Shown: positions 24,457 through 31,992 of the stretch, piece after piece | How the letters are laid out: every line of letters begins with the position of its first letter | How positions within the stretch are numbered: the first letter of the stretch is position 1 | Origin: CAYSLU01 sp964431965 | GTDB taxonomy: Bacteria; Verrucomicrobiota; Kiritimatiellia; CAIKKV01; CAYSLU01 | Assembly: GCA_964431965.1 (NCBI GenBank) | Contig: CAYSLU010000062.1 | Location: 1-31,992 of the forward strand | Direction of reading: 5' to 3' | Length of the DNA stretch: 31,992 nt | Made by a program: the position numbers and the translations under genes | The notes under the pieces: generated by a model | Seen by the model: the letters and a program-made list of their open reading frames with translations, nothing else | The model's database searches: none | Told to the model about the DNA's origin: nothing

Positions 24457-26241
24457 TCATCGCATCAACACATAGCCCAGCAGCAGCGCCACGACGGCCG
24501 CCACCCCGCACAGGATGTTGAGCTGGACCTGCCGGGTCTGCATGTGCCGCACGCGGTCGCCGACCCCGCGCACGCCCAGCGCGATCCCGTCCACCACCCC
24601 GTCGATCACCCGCCCGTCGAACCAGCCCGCGACCCGCGCGCTGCCGATGGTCCACGCCATACCGAAGAGCCGGTACACCTCGCCCACCCACTCGTCAACC
24701 GCCTGGACGGGAGCCCGCGCAACCCATGCCACGCCCCGACCGGCCAGCCGGTAGACGGCATCCATGTCGAGGCTGATCGTGGCCGTCGGCTGCAGCTTCT
24801 TCAGGAACAGGAAGAACCCCACTGCGGTGAAGAGCAGGATCTGCAGGGTCTCGGACACGTGGTACGCGGTGTACGGGTGATACTCCACCGGGTACGGCAG
24901 CAGGTTGTACAGGTACGGCGTGTAGCAGCCGAGGCCGATGCAGAGGGCCGACATGAGCGCCATGGCCGCCAGCATGTTCCAGGGCGGGTCCTTCGCGCGC
25001 TCCCACGTCTCGGGGCTGCAGTTGTTCCGGCCGAACCAGATGAAATACGGGACCTTGAGGCCCGTGTGCAGGAACGTTCCGGCCGAGGCGAGCATCAGGC
25101 AGAAGGCGGCGAGCGTCCGGTGATTCTCGAAGCCGGCGGCGACGATCATGGACTTGCTCACGAACCCGCTGAACAGCGGGAACGCCGAAATCGACAGGCC
25201 GCCGACCAGCGTGAACACGAACGCCCACGGCATCTTCCGGTACAGCCCCCCCAGCTCGGTGAACTTCGCCGTTCCCGCCATCATCAGCACCGACCCCGTG
25301 CCCATGAAGAGCAGGCCCTTGTACAGGATGTGCGCGAACGCGTGGGCGCACGTGCCGTTGATCGCCATCTCGGTCCCGAGCCCGACGCCGGCCACCATGT
25401 AGCCGACCTGGCTGATGATGTGGTACGCGAGCAGCTTGCGGGCGTCGTTCTCGAGCACCGCGTACACGACGCCGTAGATCGCCATGATCACGCCCAGCGG
25501 CACCAGCACGTCCATGCCCGCGAAGCCGCGGCACAGGGCATAGACCGCCGTCTTGGTCGTGAACGCGCACAGGAAGACCGAGCCCGTCACCGTGGCCTCG
25601 CTGTAGGCGTCCGGCAGCCAGCCGTGCAGCGGCGGGACGGCGGCGTTCAGGATGAAGCCGATCATGATTAGCCAGGACGACAGATCCGGGTTCAGCACGT
25701 CAACCAGCTCGAACGCGAGGCTGTGCGTGGCCTGGTAGCGCAGGATGATGCCGGCGAGCAGGCATAGCCCGCCGGCCGTATGGACGAGCAGATACCGGTA
25801 GCCCGCGCCGGCCGACCGCTTCCGCCCGCGCATCCAGATCAGGAACACGGACGAAAACGCCATCAGCTCCCAGAACAGGAACAGCGTGAGGTAGTCGCCC
25901 GCGTAGATGACGCCGAGCGAGCCGGCCACGTAGCACCAGGCCGCCGCGTGCTCGCGCGGGTTCTTCACGTGCAGCGCATACAGCGAGCCGAGTACGGCCA
26001 TCAGCGTCATGATGTAGCCGAAGACCTGGCTCAGCCGGTCCACGCGCCCGAACACCATCGTCCAGTCGAGGAACCGCACGCTGCCGTGCATGCCGTAGTC
26101 CATCGCCGCCACACGGGCGAACGCCAGCATCGGCACGGCCAGCAGCACGGCGGTACGCGCGCGGCCCCGCACCAGCAGCGCCAGCACGGCCCCGACGATC
26201 AGGATCGCCGACGGATGGATCCAGATGTCACTCATCCCCAT
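24457..26241 (-). CDS. NuoL/MrpD-like antiporter-type subunit of complex I
   Basis: 594 residues, occupying the nuoL position but closest in motif to proteins usually called Na+/H+ antiporter subunit D. Glu of helix 5 is kept (LFLFWELMAFSS), but the helix 7 lysine is replaced by Asn in GFILNAAVPPLHGWLPDAYSEATVTG. Lys is present in AFTTKTAVYAL (helix 8) and in FSGFVSKSMIVAA (helix 12). The C-terminal 150 residues hold a long polar region with amphipathic helices and a last membrane helix, like the lateral helix of NuoL. ATG 26241 overlaps the small upstream gene and has GAGG six bases before it. The loss of the helix 7 Lys means either a changed or a reduced proton path in this subunit. Confidence 0.85.
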   Translation of the reverse strand: MGMSDIWIHPSAILIVGAVLALLVRGRARTAVLLAVPMLAFARVAAMDYGMHGSVRFLDWTMVFGRVDRLSQVFGYIMTLMAVLGSLYALHVKNPREHAAAWCYVAGSLGVIYAGDYLTLFLFWELMAFSSVFLIWMRGRKRSAGAGYRYLLVHTAGGLCLLAGIILRYQATHSLAFELVDVLNPDLSSWLIMIGFILNAAVPPLHGWLPDAYSEATVTGSVFLCAFTTKTAVYALCRGFAGMDVLVPLGVIMAIYGVVYAVLENDARKLLAYHIISQVGYMVAGVGLGTEMAINGTCAHAFAHILYKGLLFMGTGSVLMMAGTAKFTELGGLYRKMPWAFVFTLVGGLSISAFPLFSGFVSKSMIVAAGFENHRTLAAFCLMLASAGTFLHTGLKVPYFIWFGRNNCSPETWERAKDPPWNMLAAMALMSALCIGLGCYTPYLYNLLPYPVEYHPYTAYHVSETLQILLFTAVGFFLFLKKLQPTATISLDMDAVYRLAGRGVAWVARAPVQAVDEWVGEVYRLFGMAWTIGSARVAGWFDGRVIDGVVDGIALGVRGVGDRVRHMQTRQVQLNILCGVAAVVALLLGYVLMR

Positions 26242-26485
26242 AGTAGTCCTCGGACTTCATGATCCCGCGGTGCCCGTACCACTTCGAAAAGAAGATGATC
26301 ACGAGGCAGGCGAGGAAACCGAATCCCGACCAGAACCCGAACCAGTGCTCCGGCGCCGTGTGGGCGTGCTCCTTGTCAACGAGGAACCAGTCCGCCGCCA
26401 CCAGCAGAGCCAGGAGCACCGCGCACACCCGGACCACGGCCTTGAGGCGCGCGCGCAGAAAATCGATCAGGGCGACGATGATCAC
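26228..26485 (-). CDS. Small two-helix membrane protein inside the complex I operon
   Basis: 85 residues from GTG 26485, which overlaps the upstream stop codon as GTGA; its own stop overlaps the start of the next gene by 14 bases. Two hydrophobic segments at about 18-33 and 50-66 with the loop DWFLVDKEHAHTAPEHWFGFW between, and an acidic C-terminus (SEDYYGDE). Placed between two antiporter-type subunits and translationally coupled to both, it is likely an accessory subunit of this complex I variant. I do not recognise a named family. Confidence 0.8.
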   Translation of the reverse strand: MIIVALIDFLRARLKAVVRVCAVLLALLVAADWFLVDKEHAHTAPEHWFGFWSGFGFLACLVIIFFSKWYGHRGIMKSEDYYGDE

Positions 26486-27978
26486 GCGAACACCCCCTTG
26501 ATGATGCGCATGAAGAAGTCGGGGTACAGGCCGACGGCCACCGAGAGCGCGGCCGTGATCATCAGGGGCACCACCATCGCCGGCGCCGCCTCCCGCTGCT
26601 CGTGGGCCCCATGTCCGTGCCCGTGGTCCGTCGCCTCGGCCGGCTTCGAGAAGAACGCGTGGTAGACGACCGGCGCGAAGTACGCCGTGTTCAGGATGGT
26701 GCTCGTCAGCAGAACCAGGATGATCGCCGTCTGATGCGCGTCGATGGATCCGACCAGCAGGTACCACTTGGTGACGAATCCGCCCACGGGCGGCACGCCG
26801 ATCATGCTGAGCGACGCCACCGCGAAGGCGCCGAAGGTCAGCGGCATCGCCCGCCCCAGCCCGCGCATCTCGGAGATGTTCTTCTTGTGCGACGCCACGT
26901 AGATCGCGCCGGCGCAGAAGAACAGCGTGATCTTCGAGAACGCATGGTTCGCGATGTGGACGATCCCGCCCGTGATGCCGGCCGGCGTCAGCAGCGCCAC
27001 CCCGAGGATCACGTAGGAAAGCTGGCTGACCGTCGAGTAGGCCAGCCGCGCCTTCAGGTTGTCCTTGCTCAGCGCGACCAGCGAGGCGGCGATGATCGTG
27101 AACGACACGAAGTACGCGGTGGGGATGCCGAGATTGAAGGCGTCCATCTTGTCCACGCCAAAGAGGAAGAGCATCACGCGCGTGGTCGAGAACACGCCCA
27201 CCTTCACAACAGCCACGGCGTGCAGCAGCGCGCTCACGGGCGTGGGCGCCACCATGGCGCCCGGCAGCCAGTGGTGAAACGGCATGATGCCGTTCTTGGC
27301 GAACCCGAGGATCAGGCACGCGTAGATCCCCGTCACGAGCACGCGGCTGGCCTCGCTCGGAAAGATGCCGGTGCGGATGTTGTCCGCAAAATCCAGAGTC
27401 CCGCACAGCACGTAGGTCAGGATGAGCGCCGGCAGCACAAGCGCCTTCGCCGTGGCGGTCAGGTAGACCAGGTACTTGCGCCCGCCCTCGTACCCCTCCT
27501 GGTCCTGGTGGTGCGCCACCAGCGGGTACGTCGTGATGCTCACGATTTCGTAGAACAGGTACAGGGTGAACAGGTTGTCCGCGAACGCGCATCCGATGGC
27601 GCCGAACAGGGCCAGCGCAAAGCACGCGTTGAAGCGCGTCTGGGCATGCTCCTTGAGGCCGCGCATATAGCCCATCGAGTAGAAGACCGTGAGCATCCAG
27701 AGCGACGAGGCGACGACCGCGAACACCATGGAGAAGGAGTCGGCCCGCAGCGTGACGCTCACGCCCGGAAGCAGCTGGAACAGGTGGCAGACGAGCTTCT
27801 GTCCGGCGAGGACCGGCCGGAGGAGCGAAAGGACGGTCCCGAACAGCACGACCGCCGCCGTCAGCGAGCAGGCCTCCCGCACGTTCGGGCGGCGGCCGGT
27901 GAGCATCACCAGCGCCGCGCCGACAAGGGGCGCCGCAACCGCGAGCAGCAGCAGGGGTGTTTCGAGGGGAGCCGTCAT
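26482..27978 (-). CDS. MrpD-like antiporter-type subunit of complex I
   Basis: 498 residues, about 14 helices, directly after nuoK with a 3-base gap. Resembles monovalent cation/H+ antiporter subunit D proteins. Glu in LYLFYEIVSITTYPLV (helix 5), Lys in LGFAKNGIMPFHHWLPGAMVAPTPVSALLHAV (helix 7 region, given in pieces: FAKNGIMPFHHWLPGAM), Lys in VVKVGVFSTTRV (helix 8) and Lys in GFVTKWYLL (helix 12) are present, so this subunit should be pump-competent. A histidine-rich loop HGHGHGAHE lies near residue 455. Its last codons overlap the GTG of the next gene. Confidence 0.87.
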   Translation of the reverse strand: MTAPLETPLLLLAVAAPLVGAALVMLTGRRPNVREACSLTAAVVLFGTVLSLLRPVLAGQKLVCHLFQLLPGVSVTLRADSFSMVFAVVASSLWMLTVFYSMGYMRGLKEHAQTRFNACFALALFGAIGCAFADNLFTLYLFYEIVSITTYPLVAHHQDQEGYEGGRKYLVYLTATAKALVLPALILTYVLCGTLDFADNIRTGIFPSEASRVLVTGIYACLILGFAKNGIMPFHHWLPGAMVAPTPVSALLHAVAVVKVGVFSTTRVMLFLFGVDKMDAFNLGIPTAYFVSFTIIAASLVALSKDNLKARLAYSTVSQLSYVILGVALLTPAGITGGIVHIANHAFSKITLFFCAGAIYVASHKKNISEMRGLGRAMPLTFGAFAVASLSMIGVPPVGGFVTKWYLLVGSIDAHQTAIILVLLTSTILNTAYFAPVVYHAFFSKPAEATDHGHGHGAHEQREAAPAMVVPLMITAALSVAVGLYPDFFMRIIKGVFA

Positions 27979-27981
27979 GCG

Positions 27982-28308
27982 TCAGCCTTCCAAGTCCTTC
28001 AAATCCCGCGTCTCGATCGAGCGGTAGCTGCGGTAAACCGCGATCATGATGCTCAGGACAATGGCCGCCTCGGCCGCCGCAATGCCCATGATGAAGAGCA
28101 CGAACGCCTGGCCGGTGATCGCCTCCGACGCCCGGAAGTGCCCGAACGCCACAAAGTTCAGCGAGGCGCCTGCGAGCAGCAGCTCGCCCGAGATCAGCAT
28201 GCCCACGAGCGTCCGGTGCCGCAGGAACCCGAACACGCCGAGCGAAAACAGGAGCGCGCCGATGAACAGGTACGCATCCAGGCGATCGCACAAGTGGAAC
28301 AGGCTCAC
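27982..28308 (-). CDS. nuoK: NADH-quinone oxidoreductase subunit K
   Basis: 108 residues, three helices, normal for NuoK. The conserved Glu residues lie in LISGELLLAGASLNFVAFG (helix 2 region) and in IMGIAAAEAAIVLSIMIAVYR (given as GIAAAEAAIVLSI). GTG 28308 overlaps the nuoJ stop codon (GTGA). The C-terminus is charged and slightly longer than usual (SIETRDLKDLEG). Confidence 0.93.
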   Translation of the reverse strand: MSLFHLCDRLDAYLFIGALLFSLGVFGFLRHRTLVGMLISGELLLAGASLNFVAFGHFRASEAITGQAFVLFIMGIAAAEAAIVLSIMIAVYRSYRSIETRDLKDLEG

Positions 28309-28847
28309 GGCTTGGCCCTCCGCACGCCGCGCGCCACCACGAGCGCCCCCAGAATGGCCAGCAGCAGCACGACCGAGATCAGCTCGAACGCGAGCCCGAA
28401 CTGGCCCAGCAAGGCCCGGCCCAGCTCCGGAACGCCGCCCGCGCCGGGCTCGGCCGCCGCCGGCATCCACCCGGACCGGCGAATCACCAGCGCCAGCGCG
28501 CCGGACAGCGCCGCCGCCGCCAGGCCGCCGAACGCCCCCACCAGCAGCTCGCGCGCCGGCGGGCGCGCCGACTCCTGCGGCTCGGTCAGCATCACGGCGA
28601 ACATGATCATCACGCACACGGCGCCGACGTAGATCAGCAGCTGCATAAGCGCCAGAAAAGGACTGTTCAGGAAGAAGTACAGCCCCGCCAGGCCCGCAAA
28701 CGAGAGCGCCAGGCCGGCGACGTTGCGCACGAGGCGGTGCGAGATCACGGCGACGACCGCGCCCGCGATCGTGGCCCCCGCCATGCCGAGGAAGGCCAGG
28801 TCGGCCGCAAGCGACAGAATCGTGTCTGGCGTGAGGCTCAGGGTCAC
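28305..28847 (-). CDS. nuoJ: NADH-quinone oxidoreductase subunit J
   Basis: 180 residues, five helices. The family segment LNSPFLALMQLLIYVGAVCVMIMFAVML is seen (positions about 60-87; helix 3 with its pi-bulge region). GTG 28847 overlaps the nuoI stop codon as GTGA and gives the start VTLSLTPDTILS. Its own stop overlaps the nuoK start in the same way. Confidence 0.92.
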   Translation of the reverse strand: MTLSLTPDTILSLAADLAFLGMAGATIAGAVVAVISHRLVRNVAGLALSFAGLAGLYFFLNSPFLALMQLLIYVGAVCVMIMFAVMLTEPQESARPPARELLVGAFGGLAAAALSGALALVIRRSGWMPAAAEPGAGGVPELGRALLGQFGLAFELISVVLLLAILGALVVARGVRRAKP

Positions 28848-29287
28848 GGCTGCCCCCCCCGCACCCTGGCGAGCAGGTCCATGGTGTAGTCTTCCTTGCG
28901 CGTGGAGGCCAGGTTGTAGGCCCGGGAGTGGCGCAGCGCGTCGAACTTGCAGCTCTCCACGCACTGGCCGCACAGGCTGCACGTCGTGAAGTTCAGCACG
29001 TACTTCGTCAGCGCCTTCTTCGTCCCGCCCTCCGGCTTCGCGCCGTCGAGCGAGATGCACTCGGACGGGCACGCCTTCTGGCACGCCATGCACACCACGC
29101 ACTTGGGCTGGCCGGTCGTCTCGTCCGGAATCAGCTCGATGTGCCCGCGGTAGCGCGCCGACATCGGGATGGTCTGGTACGGGTAGTTGACCGTCACGCG
29201 CCGCCGGAACAGGTGGCGCCACGTGATCCACAGGCCCACAAGCAGGCTGTACCCCCCGAATACGACGTCTCGAAAGTAGCTCTTCAT
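28844..29287 (-). CDS. nuoI: NADH-quinone oxidoreductase subunit I (2x4Fe-4S)
   Basis: 147 residues. Two ferredoxin-type clusters: Cys63, 66, 69, 73 (CVVCMACQKACP) and Cys103, 106, 109, 113 (CSLCGQCVESCK), the N6a/N6b pair that passes electrons to the NuoB cluster N2. The N-terminal amphipathic segment (FGGYSLLVGLWITWRHLFRR) lies on the membrane surface. It follows nuoH by six bases. Confidence 0.96.
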   Translation of the reverse strand: MKSYFRDVVFGGYSLLVGLWITWRHLFRRRVTVNYPYQTIPMSARYRGHIELIPDETTGQPKCVVCMACQKACPSECISLDGAKPEGGTKKALTKYVLNFTTCSLCGQCVESCKFDALRHSRAYNLASTRKEDYTMDLLARVRGGQP

Positions 29288-29293
29288 GCCGGG

Positions 29294-30292
29294 CTAGAAC
29301 ACCTTCATCATCACCGCGGTCAGCAGCAGGTTCACCAGCGCCACCGGAATCAGCACCTTCCATGAGAAATTCAGCAGGGCGTAGAACTGAACGCGCGGGA
29401 AGGTCCACCGCACCCACATCACGGTGAAGCACAGGGCGTACATCTTGATCAGGAACCAGTGCGGGCCCGGGAGCAGTCCGAGCGGGCAGTGCCAGCCGCC
29501 GAGGAAGAGGATGGTCGCCATGCTGCAGCCGATCACGATGTTGATGTACTCCGCCATGAAGAACAGGCCGAACCACATGCCGGAGAACTCCGTGAACGCG
29601 CCGGCCACAAGCTCGCTCTCCGCCTCGACCATATCGAAGGGCGCGCGGTTGGTCTCCGCCAGCATGCACGCGCAGAAGACCAGGAAGGCCACCGGCATCA
29701 GCGGGCTCGCGGTCAGGCGCAGGACGTTCCAATGCCAGAACCCGCCCGCCTGCTGGCTCACGATCTCGTGCAGGTTGAACGTGCCGGACACCAGCACGAC
29801 GGCCAGGACGGTCAGAAGCAGCGGAATCTCATAGGCCACGGTCTGGGCCACGACGCGCGCCGCGGAGATGCTCGAGTACTTGTTGTTGGAGGACCACCCC
29901 GCCAGCAGCAGGCCGAGCGTGCCGAACGCGGAGAACGCGAAGATCGCCAGCACGCCCAGCCCCAGGCTCCGCGCCACGACGGTCTCGCCGTACGGGATCG
30001 TCGTCAGGCACGCGATCGGAGGGACGATCACCAGCACGGGCGCGATCAGGAAGAGGATCCGGTCCACGCCCCTCGGCATCAGGAGCTGCTTGGCGAGCAG
30101 CTTCACGCCGTCCGCAACCGGCTGGATCAGCCCGTAGGGGCCGACTTCGGTCGGGCCGCGCCGGAGCTGGAGCCAGGAGGACACTTTCCGCTCGAGGAGC
30201 GACAGGTACGCGGCGTTGAACAGGGCAAAGGTCAGCAGCCCCAGTGCGTACAGCACCAGGCGCACCACCTGCCATATCGCGTCATGCCACAT
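29294..30292 (-). CDS. nuoH: NADH-quinone oxidoreductase subunit H
   Basis: 332 residues, eight helices; forms the quinone chamber floor and the link to the membrane arm. Seen: LLERKVSSWLQLRRGP and GPYGLIQPVADGVKLL near the N-terminus, the loop with ETNRAPFDMVEAESELVAG and the C-terminal VRWTFPRVQF segment. ATG 30292 chosen; the frame is open 29 codons further but those residues are not family-like and overlap the end of nuoD. Confidence 0.96.
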   Translation of the reverse strand: MWHDAIWQVVRLVLYALGLLTFALFNAAYLSLLERKVSSWLQLRRGPTEVGPYGLIQPVADGVKLLAKQLLMPRGVDRILFLIAPVLVIVPPIACLTTIPYGETVVARSLGLGVLAIFAFSAFGTLGLLLAGWSSNNKYSSISAARVVAQTVAYEIPLLLTVLAVVLVSGTFNLHEIVSQQAGGFWHWNVLRLTASPLMPVAFLVFCACMLAETNRAPFDMVEAESELVAGAFTEFSGMWFGLFFMAEYINIVIGCSMATILFLGGWHCPLGLLPGPHWFLIKMYALCFTVMWVRWTFPRVQFYALLNFSWKVLIPVALVNLLLTAVMMKVF

Positions 30293-30323
30293 GGTCGCTA
30301 TCCCCGCCCCTTTCGTCCGTCCG

Positions 30324-31442
30324 TCACCGGTCGATGTCCGGAATAACCAGGTCCAGGCTGCCCAGCAGCGCGAGCGCATCCGGCAGCAGCATCCCGCGCG
30401 CGCATTCGTCGAACAGGCTCAGGTTGGAGTAGCATGGCGACCGCAGCTTCAGCCGGTACGCCTTCTCCGTGCCGTCGCTCACCGCACGCACGCCGAAGCT
30501 GCCGCGGGCGGATTCGACGTTGAAATAGCAGTCCCCCTTCGGCGGCTTGAGCGTCCGCGGCACCTTCTCGGCCATCACCGGTCCGGCGGGGAGCTTGTCC
30601 AGGGCCTGCTCGACGATGCGCAGGCTCTCGACCATCTCGTCCAGGCGCACGCGGTAGCGGGCCAGGCAGTCGGCCTCGGGGTACGTCGGAACGCGGAACT
30701 CGAACTGCGGGTAGGCCGAGTAGGGCTCCGCCTTGCGCACGTCGTACGGCACGCCGGCCCCGCGCAGCACGGGCCCGGTGGCGCCATACTTGCGGCACGT
30801 CTCGCGCGAGATCAGCCCGATCCCCTCGCTCCGCTGGCGGAAGATGATGTTGTCCGTGACCAGCGAGTGGTACATCGGCATCCGGTTGCGCAGGCGCGGG
30901 ATGAACGCCCGCGTCCCCGCCACAAACGCGTCGTCCACGTCGTCGCACACGCCGCCAAACCGGTAGTAGCAGAAGGTCAGCCGCGCGCCGGTGACGGATT
31001 CCAGAAGGTCCAGGATGTGCTCGCGGTCGTCGAACGTGTAGAGCAGCGGCGTGAATCCGCCGAGGTCCACCAGAAACGCGCCCAGCCACAGCAGGTGGCT
31101 CGCCACGCGGTTCAGCTCGGCCGTGATGACCCGGATGTACTCGGCCCGCTCGGGGACGGTGATGCCGGCCAGGCGCTCCACGGCGCACACGTACCCGTGC
31201 GAGTTGAACAGCGCCGCCACGTAATCCATGCGCGCCGTGTTGGGCAGGAACTTCGCGTACGTCCGGTTCTCCCCCATCTTCTCGTGCATCCGGTGCCCGT
31301 AGCCGATCACCGGTTCGGCCTTCACGATGTACTCGCCGTCCATGGTCAGCTTGATCCGCAGCACGCCGTGCGTCGCCGGGTGCTGGGGCCCCAGGTTGAG
31401 CACGAACGTCTCGGGGTGGATGGCCTGGGCGTCGATGGTCAT
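30324..31442 (-). CDS. nuoD: NADH-quinone oxidoreductase subunit D
   Basis: 372 residues, the 49-kDa subunit that lines the quinone site with NuoB. Seen: LNLGPQHPATHGVLR (16-30), IGYGHRMHEKMGENRTY, and the ending SLDLVIPDIDR typical of NuoD. The start ATG overlaps the nuoC stop (ATGA). The usual quinone-site His is within GPQHPATHG. nuoE, F and G do not follow; nuoH comes next after 31 bases. Confidence 0.97.
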   Translation of the reverse strand: MTIDAQAIHPETFVLNLGPQHPATHGVLRIKLTMDGEYIVKAEPVIGYGHRMHEKMGENRTYAKFLPNTARMDYVAALFNSHGYVCAVERLAGITVPERAEYIRVITAELNRVASHLLWLGAFLVDLGGFTPLLYTFDDREHILDLLESVTGARLTFCYYRFGGVCDDVDDAFVAGTRAFIPRLRNRMPMYHSLVTDNIIFRQRSEGIGLISRETCRKYGATGPVLRGAGVPYDVRKAEPYSAYPQFEFRVPTYPEADCLARYRVRLDEMVESLRIVEQALDKLPAGPVMAEKVPRTLKPPKGDCYFNVESARGSFGVRAVSDGTEKAYRLKLRSPCYSNLSLFDECARGMLLPDALALLGSLDLVIPDIDR

Positions 31443-31924
31443 GCGCCGTAGTCCTTGCGCAGCGGATGGAAGTCGGCGTCCTCGGGGAGAATCAGCGGCG
31501 TCAGGTCCGGGTGCCCCGTAAACGTGATCCCGAAAAAGTCGTGGGTCTCGCGCTCGTGCCAGTTCGCGCCCGGAAACACGCCGCTGATGGTCGGCAGCGC
31601 CGGCTCGGAGCGGGCGACGCGCGCGCGGAGCACCGCCCGCCGGCCCGTAGCCACGTCCGTGAAGTCGTAAACGATCTCGAACTGCCCGTCCGCCATCCAG
31701 TCCACGCCCGTGACGGCCTCGATCATGAAGCCGGCCGCATCGACCATCCGGGCGGCGTCCGCCACGCGCCCCGGGGGAACCGTCACGTCCAGATCGTACC
31801 CCCTGGCCGTGTGGGCCGGATCGCGGACGAGCGGCTCCGGGGACACGCCCGGCCCGGCCGACGCCGCCGGGGGCTCCACCACCGCCATCGCCGCCAGCCG
31901 GGCTCTAAGGGGTTCGATGGACAC
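31439..31924 (-). CDS. nuoC: NADH-quinone oxidoreductase subunit C
   Basis: 161 residues from GTG 31924. The family signature WHERETHDFFGITFTGHP with following DLTPLILPED is at about 121-148. An alanine/proline-rich stretch of about 30 residues precedes the domain, so a later start (for example ATG 31888) is possible. It lies 12 bases after the stop of the upstream partial gene and shares ATGA with nuoD. Confidence 0.94.
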   Translation of the reverse strand: MSIEPLRARLAAMAVVEPPAASAGPGVSPEPLVRDPAHTARGYDLDVTVPPGRVADAARMVDAAGFMIEAVTGVDWMADGQFEIVYDFTDVATGRRAVLRARVARSEPALPTISGVFPGANWHERETHDFFGITFTGHPDLTPLILPEDADFHPLRKDYGA

Positions 31925-31936
31925 AGAACGACTCGC

Positions 31937-31992
31937 CTAGTTGGATGGCACGATGGGCCAGCACCGCTTGCCTCGGATCTTCTCTTCGAGCT
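31937..31992 (-). CDS. C-terminal end of a gene, probably nuoB
   Basis: Only 18 codons including the stop are in the window (LEEKIRGKRCWPIVPSN). Position directly before nuoC in a B-C-D-H-I-J-K order, and the LEEKI helix end similar to the LQ(E/K)KI end of NuoB, argue for nuoB. The iron-sulfur cysteines lie outside the window, so this rests mainly on gene order. Confidence 0.55.
   Translation of the reverse strand, partial: LEEKIRGKRCWPIVPSN

Overview
The window is GC-rich bacterial chromosome with tight gene packing and no tRNA, rRNA, CRISPR array, phage or transposase gene that I can see. Its mixture of a bacterial type complex I lacking an obvious NADH module in the visible part, Tat-exported alkaline-phosphatase-superfamily enzymes, a sulfotransferase, a Gfo/Idh/MocA oxidoreductase and dispersed palindromic intergenic repeats is reminiscent of the PVC superphylum and neighbouring uncultured lineages (Planctomycetota, Lentisphaerota/Kiritimatiellota, Hydrogenedentota, Sumerlaeota). 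That placement is a guess from gene content, not a measurement.

Layout. 1-5432 (minus strand): housekeeping block rpsA (with a frameshift) - terminator - tyrS - uvrA (cut by the window edge). 5433-5857: divergent intergenic region with spaced TCGAAA motifs, a two-hairpin repeat and a promoter. 5858-7491 (plus): oxidoreductase and tadA. 7516-10492 (minus): an ArnT-like membrane glycosyltransferase and dinB. 10493-11758: about 1.25 kb with no convincing gene but several strong inverted repeats, including one 168-nt rod-like hairpin. 11759-13393 (plus): a tandem amidohydrolase whose N-terminal half has lost its metal site. 13477-21149 (minus): a six-gene operon with three alkaline-phosphatase-superfamily enzymes, a three-helix membrane protein, a 63-residue ribbon-helix-helix-like protein and a sulfotransferase, preceded by a near-consensus promoter. 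21502-31992 (minus): a complex I operon in the order (nuoB)-C-D-H-I-J-K, MrpD-like, small two-helix protein, NuoL/MrpD-like, M, N.

How they work together. The nuo operon encodes the membrane arm and connecting module of a respiratory complex I with four antiporter-type subunits instead of the usual three. The six-gene operon looks like a cell-envelope phosphate/sulfate ester modification or turnover system: one enzyme is a Tat-type lipoprotein, one is anchored by an N-terminal helix, one has a multi-helix membrane domain and a threonine at the nucleophile position (as in phosphoethanolamine and phosphoglycerol transferases), and the membrane protein overlaps the lipoprotein gene by 4 bases. 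Its substrate cannot be read from the sequence. The best candidates for something undescribed are this operon (especially the C-terminal 'LGY' tail shared by the sulfatase-like enzyme and the tiny adjacent protein), the hairpin-rich 10.6-11.6 kb island, and the extra small subunit in the complex I operon.
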